Assembly: GCF_026262505.1 (NCBI RefSeq)
Contig: NC_067207.1
Span: forward strand, 30,348,082-30,412,081
DNA: 64,000 bases
Direction of reading: 5' to 3'
Source: Trichomonas vaginalis G3
Taxonomy: Eukaryota; Parabasalia; Trichomonadida; Trichomonadidae
Shown here: positions 1 through 8,018 of the stretch, one piece after another
Numbering within the stretch: position 1 is the stretch's first letter
Layout: every line of letters starts with the position of its first letter
The notes under the pieces: generated by a model
Seen by the model: the letters and a program-made list of their open reading frames with translations, nothing else
Database searches by the model: none
What the model was told of the DNA's origin: nothing
Translations under genes and position numbers: made by a program

Positions 1-213
1 AAGTACAAGTATTGTTCTGAAACAGAAAATTTTTCTCACAAATTGAGAGCTTTTACGGGAAATTTGTTCTGAAAAAGTTCAAGTCTTGTTCTGAAGCAGT
101 ACAAATATTGTTCTGAAAAAGTACAAGTATTGTTCTGAAAAAGTACAAGACTAGTTCTGAAACAGTACAAGTATTGTTCTGAAAAAGTACAAGACTAGTT
201 CTGAAACAGAACA
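1..213. repeat. 22-bp tandem repeat array ending at a start codon
   Basis: Six full units of 22 bp (type GTTCTGAAAAAGTACAAGTA plus TT) run from 66 to 197, followed by a partial unit that ends at the ATG of the next gene. Another partial unit lies at 1-27. Alternate units end in TATT or ACTA, a higher-order pattern. Position and style (short-unit repeat followed by a small terminal gene) match the TIRs of the two other Mavericks here, so this is probably part of the TIR of the oldest element. That role is inference; the outer tip lies outside the window. Confidence 0.85.
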
Positions 214-579
214 ATGGACAACATCGAGCCATTAGATGAGGCAATTTACCTTATAGAGATAAATGAAGTTGTTAAGCAGTACTTGGGCAAGGACAAAGCC
301 AACAAGTCCCTCGGCTTCTGGTTGTCTGGAAGAGGTGCGCTGAAAATCGAAATTGAAACCGGAATTCCAATTCAAATACCAGAAAACACTCCTGTAGACG
401 ACATAAAGGAGATGAAGAAAGAAGCTCTTCTCAAGTTCTTTGCAAAGCGCCCATGGATACAACTTCCAAACAGAGAGAGTCCAATTCCACGAATTATACA
501 AATTCTCAGAGCACTGTTCCACTTCTCGGGTCAGCCGTTCTACATAACCTCAGAAGGCGACATCCAGCCAGTTCAGTAA
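214..579 (+). CDS. Small terminal gene of the oldest Maverick, unknown function
   Basis: A 121-residue open frame with an ATG directly behind the 22-bp repeat array. I do not recognise the protein. It is mixed alpha/beta-looking, without signal peptide or membrane segment, with acidic and basic patches (KEMKKEALLKFFAKRPW). Each of the other two Mavericks also has a small gene just inside the TIR repeats (144 and 94 residues), and the three share no clear sequence similarity, so this may be the TIR-borne gene of its element. The 114 bases up to the next gene hold nothing obvious. Coding status is likely because the frame is open with balanced composition; function unknown. Confidence 0.6.
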   Translation: MDNIEPLDEAIYLIEINEVVKQYLGKDKANKSLGFWLSGRGALKIEIETGIPIQIPENTPVDDIKEMKKEALLKFFAKRPWIQLPNRESPIPRIIQILRALFHFSGQPFYITSEGDIQPVQ

Positions 580-693
580 ACATCTCATTTTAACTCACTT
601 TTTTAATGTTTTTTGTGAAAGTGTCAAAAATAAATTGTTTTCATGAGTTTTCTACGATGTTAGAAAAAATGTTATTTTCTAATATCTTCACAT

Positions 694-1554
694 TCAATAC
701 TTTTTCAGCACTTTTCCGTAGTTATATATGAAAGACAATTCGAGATAAAAGTCATAGTACAATGGAATAATATGTTGCACACCATTTGTTGTGAACCAAA
801 CTTGAAAGTCAGAGAAACTGTTACTAGATGGTTCGTAGAATTTAGAAGCAAAGTCATAAAAGTCCTTACCAATACATAGAAAACTATTGTTGCTTGAACT
901 GAAACTTGCATGACACATAACATTTTGAGGGTCAAACACGTTTCTATAAACTGTCAAATCTGCTGGTGGAAGTATAAATTTAAATGGACCATCTGGTGGT
1001 AATGGTTCGTTCTGGTTTAGTAACCGAAGAAATTGTGCCCAAGAACGTTTGTCTACTTCCCAAAATAAAAACTCTGTATCTCTTGGAGGGTTAATTTCAA
1101 TCTTTTGAAATGAAACGGTGGAGTTCATCTTGTCATATTCTAGTTTCAGATAGTATGTTCCATTTAGTAAAGAGTTGTATTTTTTTTGAAATTCCCAATA
1201 ATATTTGTTCATTTGAGTTTGAAAGTCATTTAGAGTTTTCTCAAGACTTTCGTCTGAACGAACTGTAAAGATTCTCATTTCGTCAAATTTGTCTATTAGA
1301 CCATCAGAACCTTCATACTGCCCATGAAAATATACTGCGAACATAAATGCGTTAGTTCTATTTGAAAACAAAACTCTTCTAAATCCTATTGCCTTTGCAT
1401 CTGAAGGACTTTGAAGCCAACGAATTGGATAGTCAAACCTGTATGCTCGGGATGAAATTTCTTCATCTGAAATAGTCCTACCAGCATTTGTAAAGATATA
1501 GTCTAACGGTTTTGTATCTGCTACTTTTGTTCTTTGTTTTTCAACCTGAAGCAT
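694..1554 (-). CDS. Probable minor virion protein of the oldest Maverick
   Basis: A 286-residue frame with a normal ATG. No signal peptide or membrane segment. It is rich in aromatic residues and beta-type segments, and ends with a strand-rich stretch (HIIPLYYDFYLELSFIYNYG) that resembles the end of the 254-residue structural-type protein of Mav1 (VPVIATHLGKW, then RMTVEVDFLEN). By this style it is probably a penton-like or other minor capsid component, acting in particle assembly. No motif proves it, so the function is inference from composition and neighbourhood. It lies downstream of the polymerase gene on the same strand. Confidence 0.5.
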   Translation of the reverse strand: MLQVEKQRTKVADTKPLDYIFTNAGRTISDEEISSRAYRFDYPIRWLQSPSDAKAIGFRRVLFSNRTNAFMFAVYFHGQYEGSDGLIDKFDEMRIFTVRSDESLEKTLNDFQTQMNKYYWEFQKKYNSLLNGTYYLKLEYDKMNSTVSFQKIEINPPRDTEFLFWEVDKRSWAQFLRLLNQNEPLPPDGPFKFILPPADLTVYRNVFDPQNVMCHASFSSSNNSFLCIGKDFYDFASKFYEPSSNSFSDFQVWFTTNGVQHIIPLYYDFYLELSFIYNYGKVLKKY

Positions 1555-1702
1555 TTAATATATGTAAAAATATATTGTTTTAAAATGGTATGCCATTTCA
1601 TATTTCTCATCTAACAAACAAGTTTCCCAACGGTCTTCTCCAACAAACTCAGCGTACAGTTCAAATAAAATTTAAAAAATGTCACTTTTTTGAAAAACGT
1701 TT

Positions 1703-3068
1703 TTACTTCATGCAATGTTTTATTTCTGTGCCGTCTTCAAGTATGCCCCAATATTTCCTTTTCGATATTACATGAACTTCGGAAAATACCTTATCTAGCT
1801 TAAAACAGCCCATCTTTTCACCGACCATTCCCATTTCAATGAGTTTGTTGTATCCTTCTTCGTTCGTCATGAGTGCGTCAATGTTCTCATAGTAAACCTT
1901 GACTTTCGATTTGACTTCGGAGAAGAATTTGTTGTACTCGTCAAGGACTGCTTTTGCGAACTGTGGGTAAGACCAATGTTCGACAATAGGTTTTAATGTG
2001 GTTACTAAGCCACTTTGACCTTGAGTTAATTCGTACTTCAAAACAAAAGGAGAAAACCTTTCAACAAAGTTGTCGACCTTCTCATAATGTTTACTCTTCA
2101 TCTCTTGAGGTTTTTTAATGGAATATCCCCATGTCGAATTCATAAGCAATTTGAGTGTCATTGCAAGTTTGGGGTTTGAAGCTTTCCTAATATCATACAG
2201 TTGTTGTATGACTTTTCCAACTGTATAGTTCCTTCCCGGGAACTCACCATCTTCGTTTGGAATTCCAGTCGGAATATATTGGACAAACCTCATGTATGCA
2301 GCGTTAAGGTCGACATAGTATATCTTTTCATCTGAGTCGAACTTGTCGCAACCAATTGGTCCAGTTTTGTGGAAATTCAAGTGAGTCTCTTATCTTCTGA
2401 GAAACTTCTCCTGTTATCTCATAAACATCGTCGAAGCAACCTGTTTATATAAAACCTTCTGACCTAACTCAGATGCTCTCCAATACAATTTGACGTCAAT
2501 TGGATGTCTCAATGGAAGTTTGTTTATAGCATCTTGAAGTTCTTGCAACCTCATTGGAAGTTCTTCTGGTTCAGGTTGGTATCCGAACATACCAACCCCT
2601 TGTGGAACTGTGTACTTCTTTTGTACTAGAACTTTGTCTGGAACAACTTTGGTCTTGCTAACAATGAAAAGTTTGTTTCGTCTTTTGGTACAAAAGTTTC
2701 TGTCAGCTTGTCATCTGGAATTGGTTCCAACAAACCTTTCTCGAAAAGAATGTTTACAGCTCTGACAATGTTGCACTTACTTTTACCAAAGAATGGGTTT
2801 GTAAGACTTTCGTTCAACATGAAGTGGTTGTGGACAATTACAATCTTCAACCATGGTAAGTCTTTGTCAACAACATAGTCGTCATGTGAAGAACCTTTAG
2901 CTGTAGGTATGTTGACTCGGATATTGACATTTGCCAACGGTGCAATTTTTGCCAATTGACCTCTGAGAATGTACCTTGTCTTCACACATGACTCAAGATA
3001 CTTCATCTTCTCATCTGTAACAAGACCAGAGTTCCTGAGACATGTAAGAATGCAAGGTTCATTGACAA
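1703..3068 (-). pseudogene. Protein-primed B-family DNA polymerase, C-terminal part (fossil)
   Basis: Part of the polymerase gene of the oldest Maverick; the N-terminal part lies beyond Mav1 at 25722-26503. Recognisable here are a region matching the N-terminal third of the Mav1 polymerase (WLKIVIVHNHFMLNES against DLLLVEDHYMLNER) and the palm with motif A (YVDLNAAYM) and motif B (NSTWGYS). This enzyme family replicates linear element DNA from a terminal protein primer. The gene is broken (several breaks) and much shorter than the Mav1 homologue. It is interrupted by the Mav1 insertion, whose 5-bp target duplication follows directly. Confidence 0.75.
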
Positions 3069-3073
3069 TTGTT
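3069..3073. repeat. Target site duplication of Mav1, left copy (TTGTT)
   Basis: TTGTT precedes the AGTTAGTATGAC terminus, and the same five bases follow the inverted terminus at 25717-25721. This fixes the element borders to the base. Mavericks are known for AG...CT ends and 5-6-bp target duplications. Confidence 0.9.
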
Positions 3074-3084
3074 AGTTAGTATGA

Positions 3085-3122
3085 CTATCTTGGGTACGGC
3101 GGCACTGCGTTCCCAAGATAAC
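3085..3122. repeat. Inverted repeat at the TIR tip
   Basis: ATCTTGGG and CCCAAGAT face each other across a GC-rich centre, about ten bases inside the element end. The same layout with other arms occurs in Mav2 (CAAGTCTTGGG facing CCCAATACTTG), so the structure is kept while the sequence drifts. A likely binding site for integrase or terminal protein; that is inference. Confidence 0.7.
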
Positions 3123-3217
3123 GGTTTGACACTTTACAAAACCACTAACGTATATTTTACAACACAACCATAACACCAACTTAACCTTAAATATTTACAA
3201 AGCCGCCAACCACTAAC

Positions 3218-3313
3218 GACTTCACTAACGACTTCACTAACGACTTCACTAACGACTTCACTAACGACTTCACTAACGTTTTCACTAACGACTTCACTAA
3301 CGAATTCACTACC
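3218..3313. repeat. 12-bp tandem array inside the Mav1 TIR
   Basis: Eight units of GACTTCACTAAC type, with variants GTTTTCACTAAC and GAATTCACTACC. The right TIR has the same number of units but a different order of variants, so the arrays exchange units without changing length. Confidence 0.9.
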
Positions 3314-3379
3314 GTCCTCACTAAATAAAAAATAACCTTATTTTTATTTTTTTTAAATTTTTTATTTCATTACAAAGAC

Positions 3380-3814
3380 ATGTCCGACTACATTTACTAT
3401 GACTCTTTCCCAGAACGTTTCCGTGAACTATTCAAAACTCAAATAAAACTGAGAAACATGCATTTTAACAAAGACAGACCCATTGACGATGAAAGAAACC
3501 CTGAATATATTACAATCCCTTATGACGCAAAGTTCATTGCATACATTCCTTATGGACGTAGAGGAACGAAAACTATTTCAACAATGACGAAAAATTATTT
3601 CTGGAGCGATGAAGAAAATTGCCTTATCTACATAAATGCATACTTAAATAAAGCTACATATTGTACAAAAGAAGGTTGGACTGGATTTGAGCTCTACATA
3701 TACGACGACGATGGAAACAGACGTTGTGTATACCCATACGATAATATGTACCATTGTTTTCATCAAGCATTAAACGAATACATAGTCAGTAAGGGTCTCA
3801 TTCCTGTTGAGTAG
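3380..3814 (+). CDS. TIR-borne gene of Mav1, left copy, unknown function
   Basis: A 144-residue frame inside the TIR, so the element carries two identical copies facing inward (other at 24976-25410). I do not recognise the family. The protein is tyrosine-rich, acidic in places, with a possible beta-sandwich pattern (ITIPYDAKFIAYIPYGRRG; GFELYIYDDDGNRR) and no membrane segment. The promoter region has a T/A-rich stretch (AAATAAAAAATAACCTTATT) like that of other genes in the element. The TIR of Mav2 carries a different 94-residue gene at the same place. Its position suggests a job at element ends or early expression; function unknown. Confidence 0.75.
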   Translation: MSDYIYYDSFPERFRELFKTQIKLRNMHFNKDRPIDDERNPEYITIPYDAKFIAYIPYGRRGTKTISTMTKNYFWSDEENCLIYINAYLNKATYCTKEGWTGFELYIYDDDGNRRCVYPYDNMYHCFHQALNEYIVSKGLIPVE

Positions 3815-3902
3815 ATATGTTTTATTTTTGTTCTGTCATTTATATAAAAATTAATGATATCACCACCCTCACACGTATGAAAACATAGCACAAAAATAAA
3901 TT

Positions 3903-3950
3903 TAGGTGAAGTGGTGAGATCTCACCTCTTTTTTCACCTGTTTTTTCACC
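3903..3950. repeat. GGTGAGATCTCACC module 1 (block joint)
   Basis: TTTAGGTGAAGT, then the 14-base palindrome GGTGAGATCTCACC, then two TTTTTTCACC repeats. It lies between convergent gene ends at the inner side of the TIR and marks one joint of the block that is inverted between Mav1 and Mav2. Confidence 0.9.
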
Positions 3951-3967
3951 CTGTTGAATTCATTGCT

Positions 3968-4180
3968 TTATAACTCTCTTCCTTTCTCCAACTCTTCTAG
4001 CTTCTTCTTAAGTTCAGCAATGTTGTCCTCATGAAGTTTAATCTTTCTCAAAATTCCTTCTTTATCTAATGGTTGCTTTATCTTTCTAAACTGAACTCTA
4101 CCATCCTTCATAGTATGAATGTAAAAACCTTCTGGAATCGTTCCTGATTTAATGTATTCTACCAAAAACTTTTGTTTCAT
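3968..4180 (-). CDS. Small coiled-coil protein, Mav1
   Basis: 70 residues with a normal ATG. The C-terminal half is a charged helix with heptad spacing (KIKLHEDNIAELKKKLEELE), probably a coiled coil; the N-terminal half is a short globular piece (PEGFYIHTMKDGRVQFRKI). This half resembles the start of the 139-residue protein of the same element (FYYVSQSKDGKIYVRKRKVP), suggesting a shared small fold. The last codons lie inside the TIR. Function unknown; the neighbours downstream of it are virion-type genes. Mav2 keeps it at about 41283-41493. Confidence 0.7.
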   Translation of the reverse strand: MKQKFLVEYIKSGTIPEGFYIHTMKDGRVQFRKIKQPLDKEGILRKIKLHEDNIAELKKKLEELEKGREL

Positions 4181-4251
4181 TGCTTCAGTGACTTTATCGT
4201 CATTTCAATCAAATAAAAATTTTAATATTAAATAAAAATAACGTTATTTTT

Positions 4252-4722
4252 TCAGTAAGGAAACGCAGGAGTTTTACGATTTATTTGAGGAGTAGGTTCT
4301 GGTTTAAATGTTGGAGTCGGTTTAGGAGTTGACTTTTGAACAGGAGTTTGTACTTCCATAGGTTCAGGAGTCATTGAAGGTTTTGCTTGTGAAGGTGTTG
4401 GTTTTGACGTTGGTTTTGGCGAAGGTGTTGGAGTTTGTTTAACTTCAGCTACTTCAGTATTATTTACAACATTTGCTTTATTTCTTTTCAACATCATAAC
4501 TGCTCCTGCTGTAGCTAGCAAACCTAGTGGGAGACCATATTTTATATAAGGACTTGACCAAATGCTATTTTTGACAGGAGCTGGTGGAACACCTAACCTT
4601 GGTGAGACTGCTCTTTGCCATTGTGCAGCTCGTAAGAAATATTCAATAGGTGCTCCATAATCGTTTGGTAAAGTTTGTTTCATAGATGGTGAAGGTTCAC
4701 GAGAGCTTGATGAAGAACTCAT
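4252..4722 (-). CDS. Proline-rich single-pass membrane protein, Mav1
   Basis: 156 residues: a serine-rich start, a central hydrophobic stretch of about 18 residues (YGLPLGLLATAGAVMML) followed by KRNK, and a long tail of proline, threonine and lysine (PTPSPKPTSKPTPS type repeats). This makes a one-pass membrane protein with an extended tail. It stands next to the major capsid gene on the same strand, spaced about 30 bases, so a virion membrane or minor capsid role is plausible (inference). The tail repeats differ slightly in length in Mav2. Confidence 0.7.
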   Translation of the reverse strand: MSSSSSSREPSPSMKQTLPNDYGAPIEYFLRAAQWQRAVSPRLGVPPAPVKNSIWSSPYIKYGLPLGLLATAGAVMMLKRNKANVVNNTEVAEVKQTPTPSPKPTSKPTPSQAKPSMTPEPMEVQTPVQKSTPKPTPTFKPEPTPQINRKTPAFPY

Positions 4723-4752
4723 TTATAAGCTTTAAAAATAAACGTTCATCCT

Positions 4753-6327
4753 TTATTCCTCACTGTCGTCCGTAGCTAAGTTATAGTCATCTAATCTTAT
4801 TATGGGGATGCCATTAGCACGCACCTGAATGGCAAAGCAACAATCCCTCATAAATCCAATAAGTGGCTTTGGTACATTTTCAGTTGCTAGTTCAATAGGT
4901 CCTTTAACAGACAATTTGTATGTTATTGGAGCAGTAGATGTTTGACCTTGCTGGAAGCAAAAGTCCACTTCTGTTGGAAAACCACATAAGAAATGTGTGT
5001 TGTCATAGCTATCCCATTTATGTTCCACACTACCATCATCCACCAATGACCTCATAACATCTTCATTAAATCCTATCATATCATTGTTTGTATTGCAAGC
5101 GTTCGCAACCATTTCATAAAATACAGGTCCATATGATTTTTCAGGTTCTGCAGGCATATTTCCATAAGCTCCCATGGAAAGCTGAAGATATTTAAACTTA
5201 GGGTTCTCAAAATTAACATAATAGTTGTCTTTCTTTCTAAATAGTGCCCAAATACTTTTAACATTAATAGGCGTATAAGCTGCTGTAAATGTTGCACTTG
5301 AACTATCTGTATTCTTTGAGAATGAACCGTCCATAGGAATCCAATCCATAACTTTAACAGGAAAACATAAAGCCTCGTTTGTATAATGTTCTACAAGTTC
5401 TGTATAAATGTTAGGGTCTAAAGAGAATGACTTTGGATGAATGAAACATTCATTAAAATCCATCTTTGTTCGAAATAGTTGCTGGGTTACAGTTGTAATA
5501 GTAACTGTTCCACTAGCTTCTACTGCCTTCGTTATCATAGTGAATGGTTCATTCCATGGAACAAATTTATTTGTCGGTGGATTTGAATCTGAAGCAAATG
5601 CAACTTTAAGAGTTGGATTGAAAGCAATGATATCATTTACAGATATAGATGTGCATTGTAAGGCGTCGCTACTGAACTTTACTTTAAGCTGAATGTTTCC
5701 TGCAAAAGCTGGAATAAATCGAATAGCTTCTAATGGAAGGAATCTTCTAACAGGAATTCTTAAACGAAGCTTAAAATCAAATGATTTTCCTGCTGTAATT
5801 GGACCACTAACAATTTGTCCTGTTCTGCATGTTCCCGAATGACTCCATACATCTTCATGTCGAGTCTTTGAGAAAACATCTACTTTCTTTATTTGTTCGG
5901 TAGTTTGTGAGTTTGAAGTTATATATGCTTCTTCTCTTGCGTTGTCTTGAGAATATACGATACGACCATTTGCAAGGATTTGATATCCAGCAACTGCATA
6001 GAAAGCGTCATCGAAACCAATCCAAAATCCTGGTGGGTTTGTTTTATTGGAACCTGAACCAATTTCTTTATCTACAATAAATTGACCTTCCATTTTATAC
6101 GTAATGAATGTATTGTAAAGGTCCAACATATTTTCACCAGGAGGTGAGAGATTGAATGTTACCCATGTGTTATCTTTAGCAGTTCCAGGTTGTGATGGAA
6201 TCTTTGCGTCAGAATATTTTCTATTAGTGTCACCAATTTGAACTGCATTGTCTATGATATCGAAATATGAGCGAATCTGATGAATATGCTCTGCTGGAGT
6301 AAATTCGTTTAACTGTTCGTTCTGCAT
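4753..6327 (-). CDS. Probable double jelly-roll major capsid protein, Mav1
   Basis: 524 residues, unbroken. The size, the beta-rich composition and segments such as FDFKLRLRIPVRRFLPLEAI followed by GNIQLKVKFSSDA are typical of double jelly-roll major capsid proteins of Mavericks and related viruses; two barrel-like halves can be guessed around residues 30-250 and 270-510. It would form the icosahedral shell. No search could be run, so the assignment rests on size, pattern and neighbours (integrase, PolB, packaging ATPase in the same element). The copy in Mav2 is nearly the same in protein sequence over its readable part. Confidence 0.75.
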   Translation of the reverse strand: MQNEQLNEFTPAEHIHQIRSYFDIIDNAVQIGDTNRKYSDAKIPSQPGTAKDNTWVTFNLSPPGENMLDLYNTFITYKMEGQFIVDKEIGSGSNKTNPPGFWIGFDDAFYAVAGYQILANGRIVYSQDNAREEAYITSNSQTTEQIKKVDVFSKTRHEDVWSHSGTCRTGQIVSGPITAGKSFDFKLRLRIPVRRFLPLEAIRFIPAFAGNIQLKVKFSSDALQCTSISVNDIIAFNPTLKVAFASDSNPPTNKFVPWNEPFTMITKAVEASGTVTITTVTQQLFRTKMDFNECFIHPKSFSLDPNIYTELVEHYTNEALCFPVKVMDWIPMDGSFSKNTDSSSATFTAAYTPINVKSIWALFRKKDNYYVNFENPKFKYLQLSMGAYGNMPAEPEKSYGPVFYEMVANACNTNNDMIGFNEDVMRSLVDDGSVEHKWDSYDNTHFLCGFPTEVDFCFQQGQTSTAPITYKLSVKGPIELATENVPKPLIGFMRDCCFAIQVRANGIPIIRLDDYNLATDDSEE

Positions 6328-6367
6328 GTATTTACTTCGATAAAAATATCTATTTACTTCATTATTC

Positions 6368-6786
6368 TCACTCTTCTTCTTGGCATTCGTGGTGGAAGTT
6401 GTTTCTTGACATTTTCAATGAACTGTACATTCTCTTTTGTCTCAACTTCTTTCACTGGCGGGTCAGGATTCTTTGACTCGGTTTGTTTTTCAATGAAATT
6501 CACGAACTTTGCAATAAGCTCTTGGTTCGTTATTGAAAGTACATCTGGCTTCTTTTCTTCTGGTTCTATTGACTTTTCAGTTTGAAGAAGGTTTTATATG
6601 GGCTTCGTGGACTTCACCCTTGCCATACACCTTAATGTTGTCGCTTTCTGCATTCGCTAATGGAACCTTTCTTTTTCTTACGTATATTTTACCATCTTTA
6701 CTCTGACTTACGTAATAGAAAGGATGTTGTATTCCTCTTGCGTCATTTAATATAATAGACTCTCGCTCTGATTTTGACAAGCTCAT
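6368..6786 (-). pseudogene. 139-residue-type protein gene, Mav1 copy (fossil)
   Basis: Corresponds to the whole 139-residue gene at 43667-44086 of Mav2, but is broken here. The protein starts with a short conserved piece (YYVSQSKDGKIYVRKRKVP) and continues with a charged, proline-rich linker. No known family recognised. Divergent from the next gene with only about 45 bases between the start codons, so the promoters must lie back to back. Confidence 0.65.
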
Positions 6787-6831
6787 TTTACATCGGTTAA
6801 AGTTTTAATTTTGTTTTTTATCTGCAGTCAA

Positions 6832-7176
6832 ATGACTCAGACAAGCCCTACGGACAAGACCCAAGGGGTCATAGATGTTGAAGCATTGAAGAAAGAAATT
6901 CGTGAGCAAATTTTATCCGAACTGAAGGAACAAAAACAAGAACAAAAGCCAGAGAGACCAAAGAGAAAACTTAGTGAAAAACAACTTGCTGCATTAGCTG
7001 CTGGAAGACAAAAGAACCCAAGACTACTGGCGAAAAAGCTAGAGAAGAAGCTGAAGCAAAAGCTAAAGAAGCTGAAGCAAAGAAAGAGTAAATGGTTTAT
7101 TTTTATCCGAATTAAATGTATAGACAAATACCTTTATCTGTTGCGTTCAGTAGTGAAAACCCTGACGTCAAAATAA
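6832..7176 (+). CDS. Small highly charged protein, Mav1
   Basis: Starts at the ATG behind TCTGCAGTCAA. About 114 residues: an acidic start, a helix with EALKKEIREQILSELKEQ, then a very lysine/arginine-rich stretch (KPERPKRKLSEKQLAAL; KKLEKKLKQKLKKLK). It could bind DNA or scaffold virion assembly; function unknown. The end overlaps the next gene. The lysine repeats near the end differ in number in Mav2, giving another C-terminus. Confidence 0.55.
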   Translation: MTQTSPTDKTQGVIDVEALKKEIREQILSELKEQKQEQKPERPKRKLSEKQLAALAAGRQKNPRLLAKKLEKKLKQKLKKLKQRKSKWFIFIRIKCIDKYLYLLRSVVKTLTSK

Positions 7177-7969
7177 AGGGGAACAGAGTAACGTTTAAGT
7201 TTCCAACAGACTGGATTGTGAACATAAATGAAGAGAAGTACATTGGCATAACATCTATGTATATAACACGTGCTTTCAGAAAGGTTGACTTTATACTTCA
7301 AGTCGAGATAGAAAATGACGAACAGTCTTTAAGCGCCCAAAACATTCACATATACAAATACTTTAAAGACGATACAACATTGCAACAATGTATGATTTCA
7401 TTTAATGAGATGTTCGAGAAAAAGTTCAACATTGAAGTACAAACTTTACAGCCTTTACGTGAGTTTCTTGCACAACTGAAAGAAGAAGGTAGTCAGCCAC
7501 AACTTATAGACTTTCATTATGAATTTAATGAAAATGAAGATGGAACATGACTGTCAGTTTGTTGTATTCTCACCATTCAATGAAGTAGCTAAAAGAAAAA
7601 AATCCATTACGTATAAGATTTCAAATCTCTGAACCAAGTGATGATTTCAAGAATGTTTTCAATTATGATGCAATGCTTCCGAGGAAAAATGAATTTTCAA
7701 AGATTGTAACACCTGGCATTTGGGATAGAAAGCAAGCTATATTATATTCAAACTTAAGTAAGGGAGTTGAAAATGAGTTCATTGGTCATACAAGAACTTC
7801 ACCACTTCCTAACCCTAAATACTATAAATTAACTGGCTTCAATCGTGAGTTTTGGATAGACATGTTCTCCACTCATGACCATAACTGCCCAGTGTTCTTA
7901 CCTCCAGACCATAAGGACTGTCTCTACATTGAAGCACAACTCTTAAACTCTACCATCGCAGTATTGTAA
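7116..7969 (+). pseudogene. Structural-type gene, Mav1 copy (fossil)
   Basis: About 285 residues long in total; broken, one or two breaks. Beta-rich protein with FKFPTDWIVNINEEKYIGITSMYI near the start and NREFWIDMFSTHDHNCPVFL near the end. In position and style it looks like a penton-like or other minor capsid protein; no motif proves it. It follows the charged small gene on the same strand. Its homologue in Mav2 is at 44394-45249. Confidence 0.55.
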
Positions 7970-8018
7970 AATCTACGCTAGTTTTATTTTTTCTGAAAAT
8001 TTTTTTTGAGTGAAAGGC

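Larger units (their letters stand above)
1..3073. mobile_element. Oldest Maverick/Polinton, left part (fossil)
   Basis: Virus-like element of the Maverick/Polinton family, interrupted by the younger Mav1. This part holds a tandem-repeat array, a small gene, a structural-type gene and the C-terminal part of a protein-primed B-family DNA polymerase gene. Its other part begins after Mav1 at 25717. The element is broken (about fifteen breaks over both parts) and is the oldest of the three, because Mav1 lies inside it and its genes are the most worn. Its proteins are only distantly like those of Mav1 and Mav2, so it is a different subfamily. The left end lies at or beyond the window edge. Confidence 0.8.
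3074..3984. repeat. Left terminal inverted repeat of Mav1 (911 bp)
   Basis: Matches the inverted sequence at 24806-25716 over the same length; the differences I saw are in the order of variant units in the tandem array. The inner edge reaches into the 3' end of the neighbouring small gene. The TIR holds the terminal hairpin, the 12-bp array, a 144-residue gene and one GGTGAGATCTCACC module. Confidence 0.93.

Noticed and set aside
3218-3313. Telomere-like or centromere-like satellite
   Set aside because: The 12-bp units are confined to the Maverick TIRs and have no telomere-type G-rich strand.
6837-7127. Serine/phenylalanine-rich frame opposite the small charged gene
   Set aside because: It is the antisense shadow of a lysine-rich coding region.
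8010-8018. GTG start for the HNH gene
   Set aside because: A normal ATG follows three codons later and eukaryotic genes rarely use GTG.
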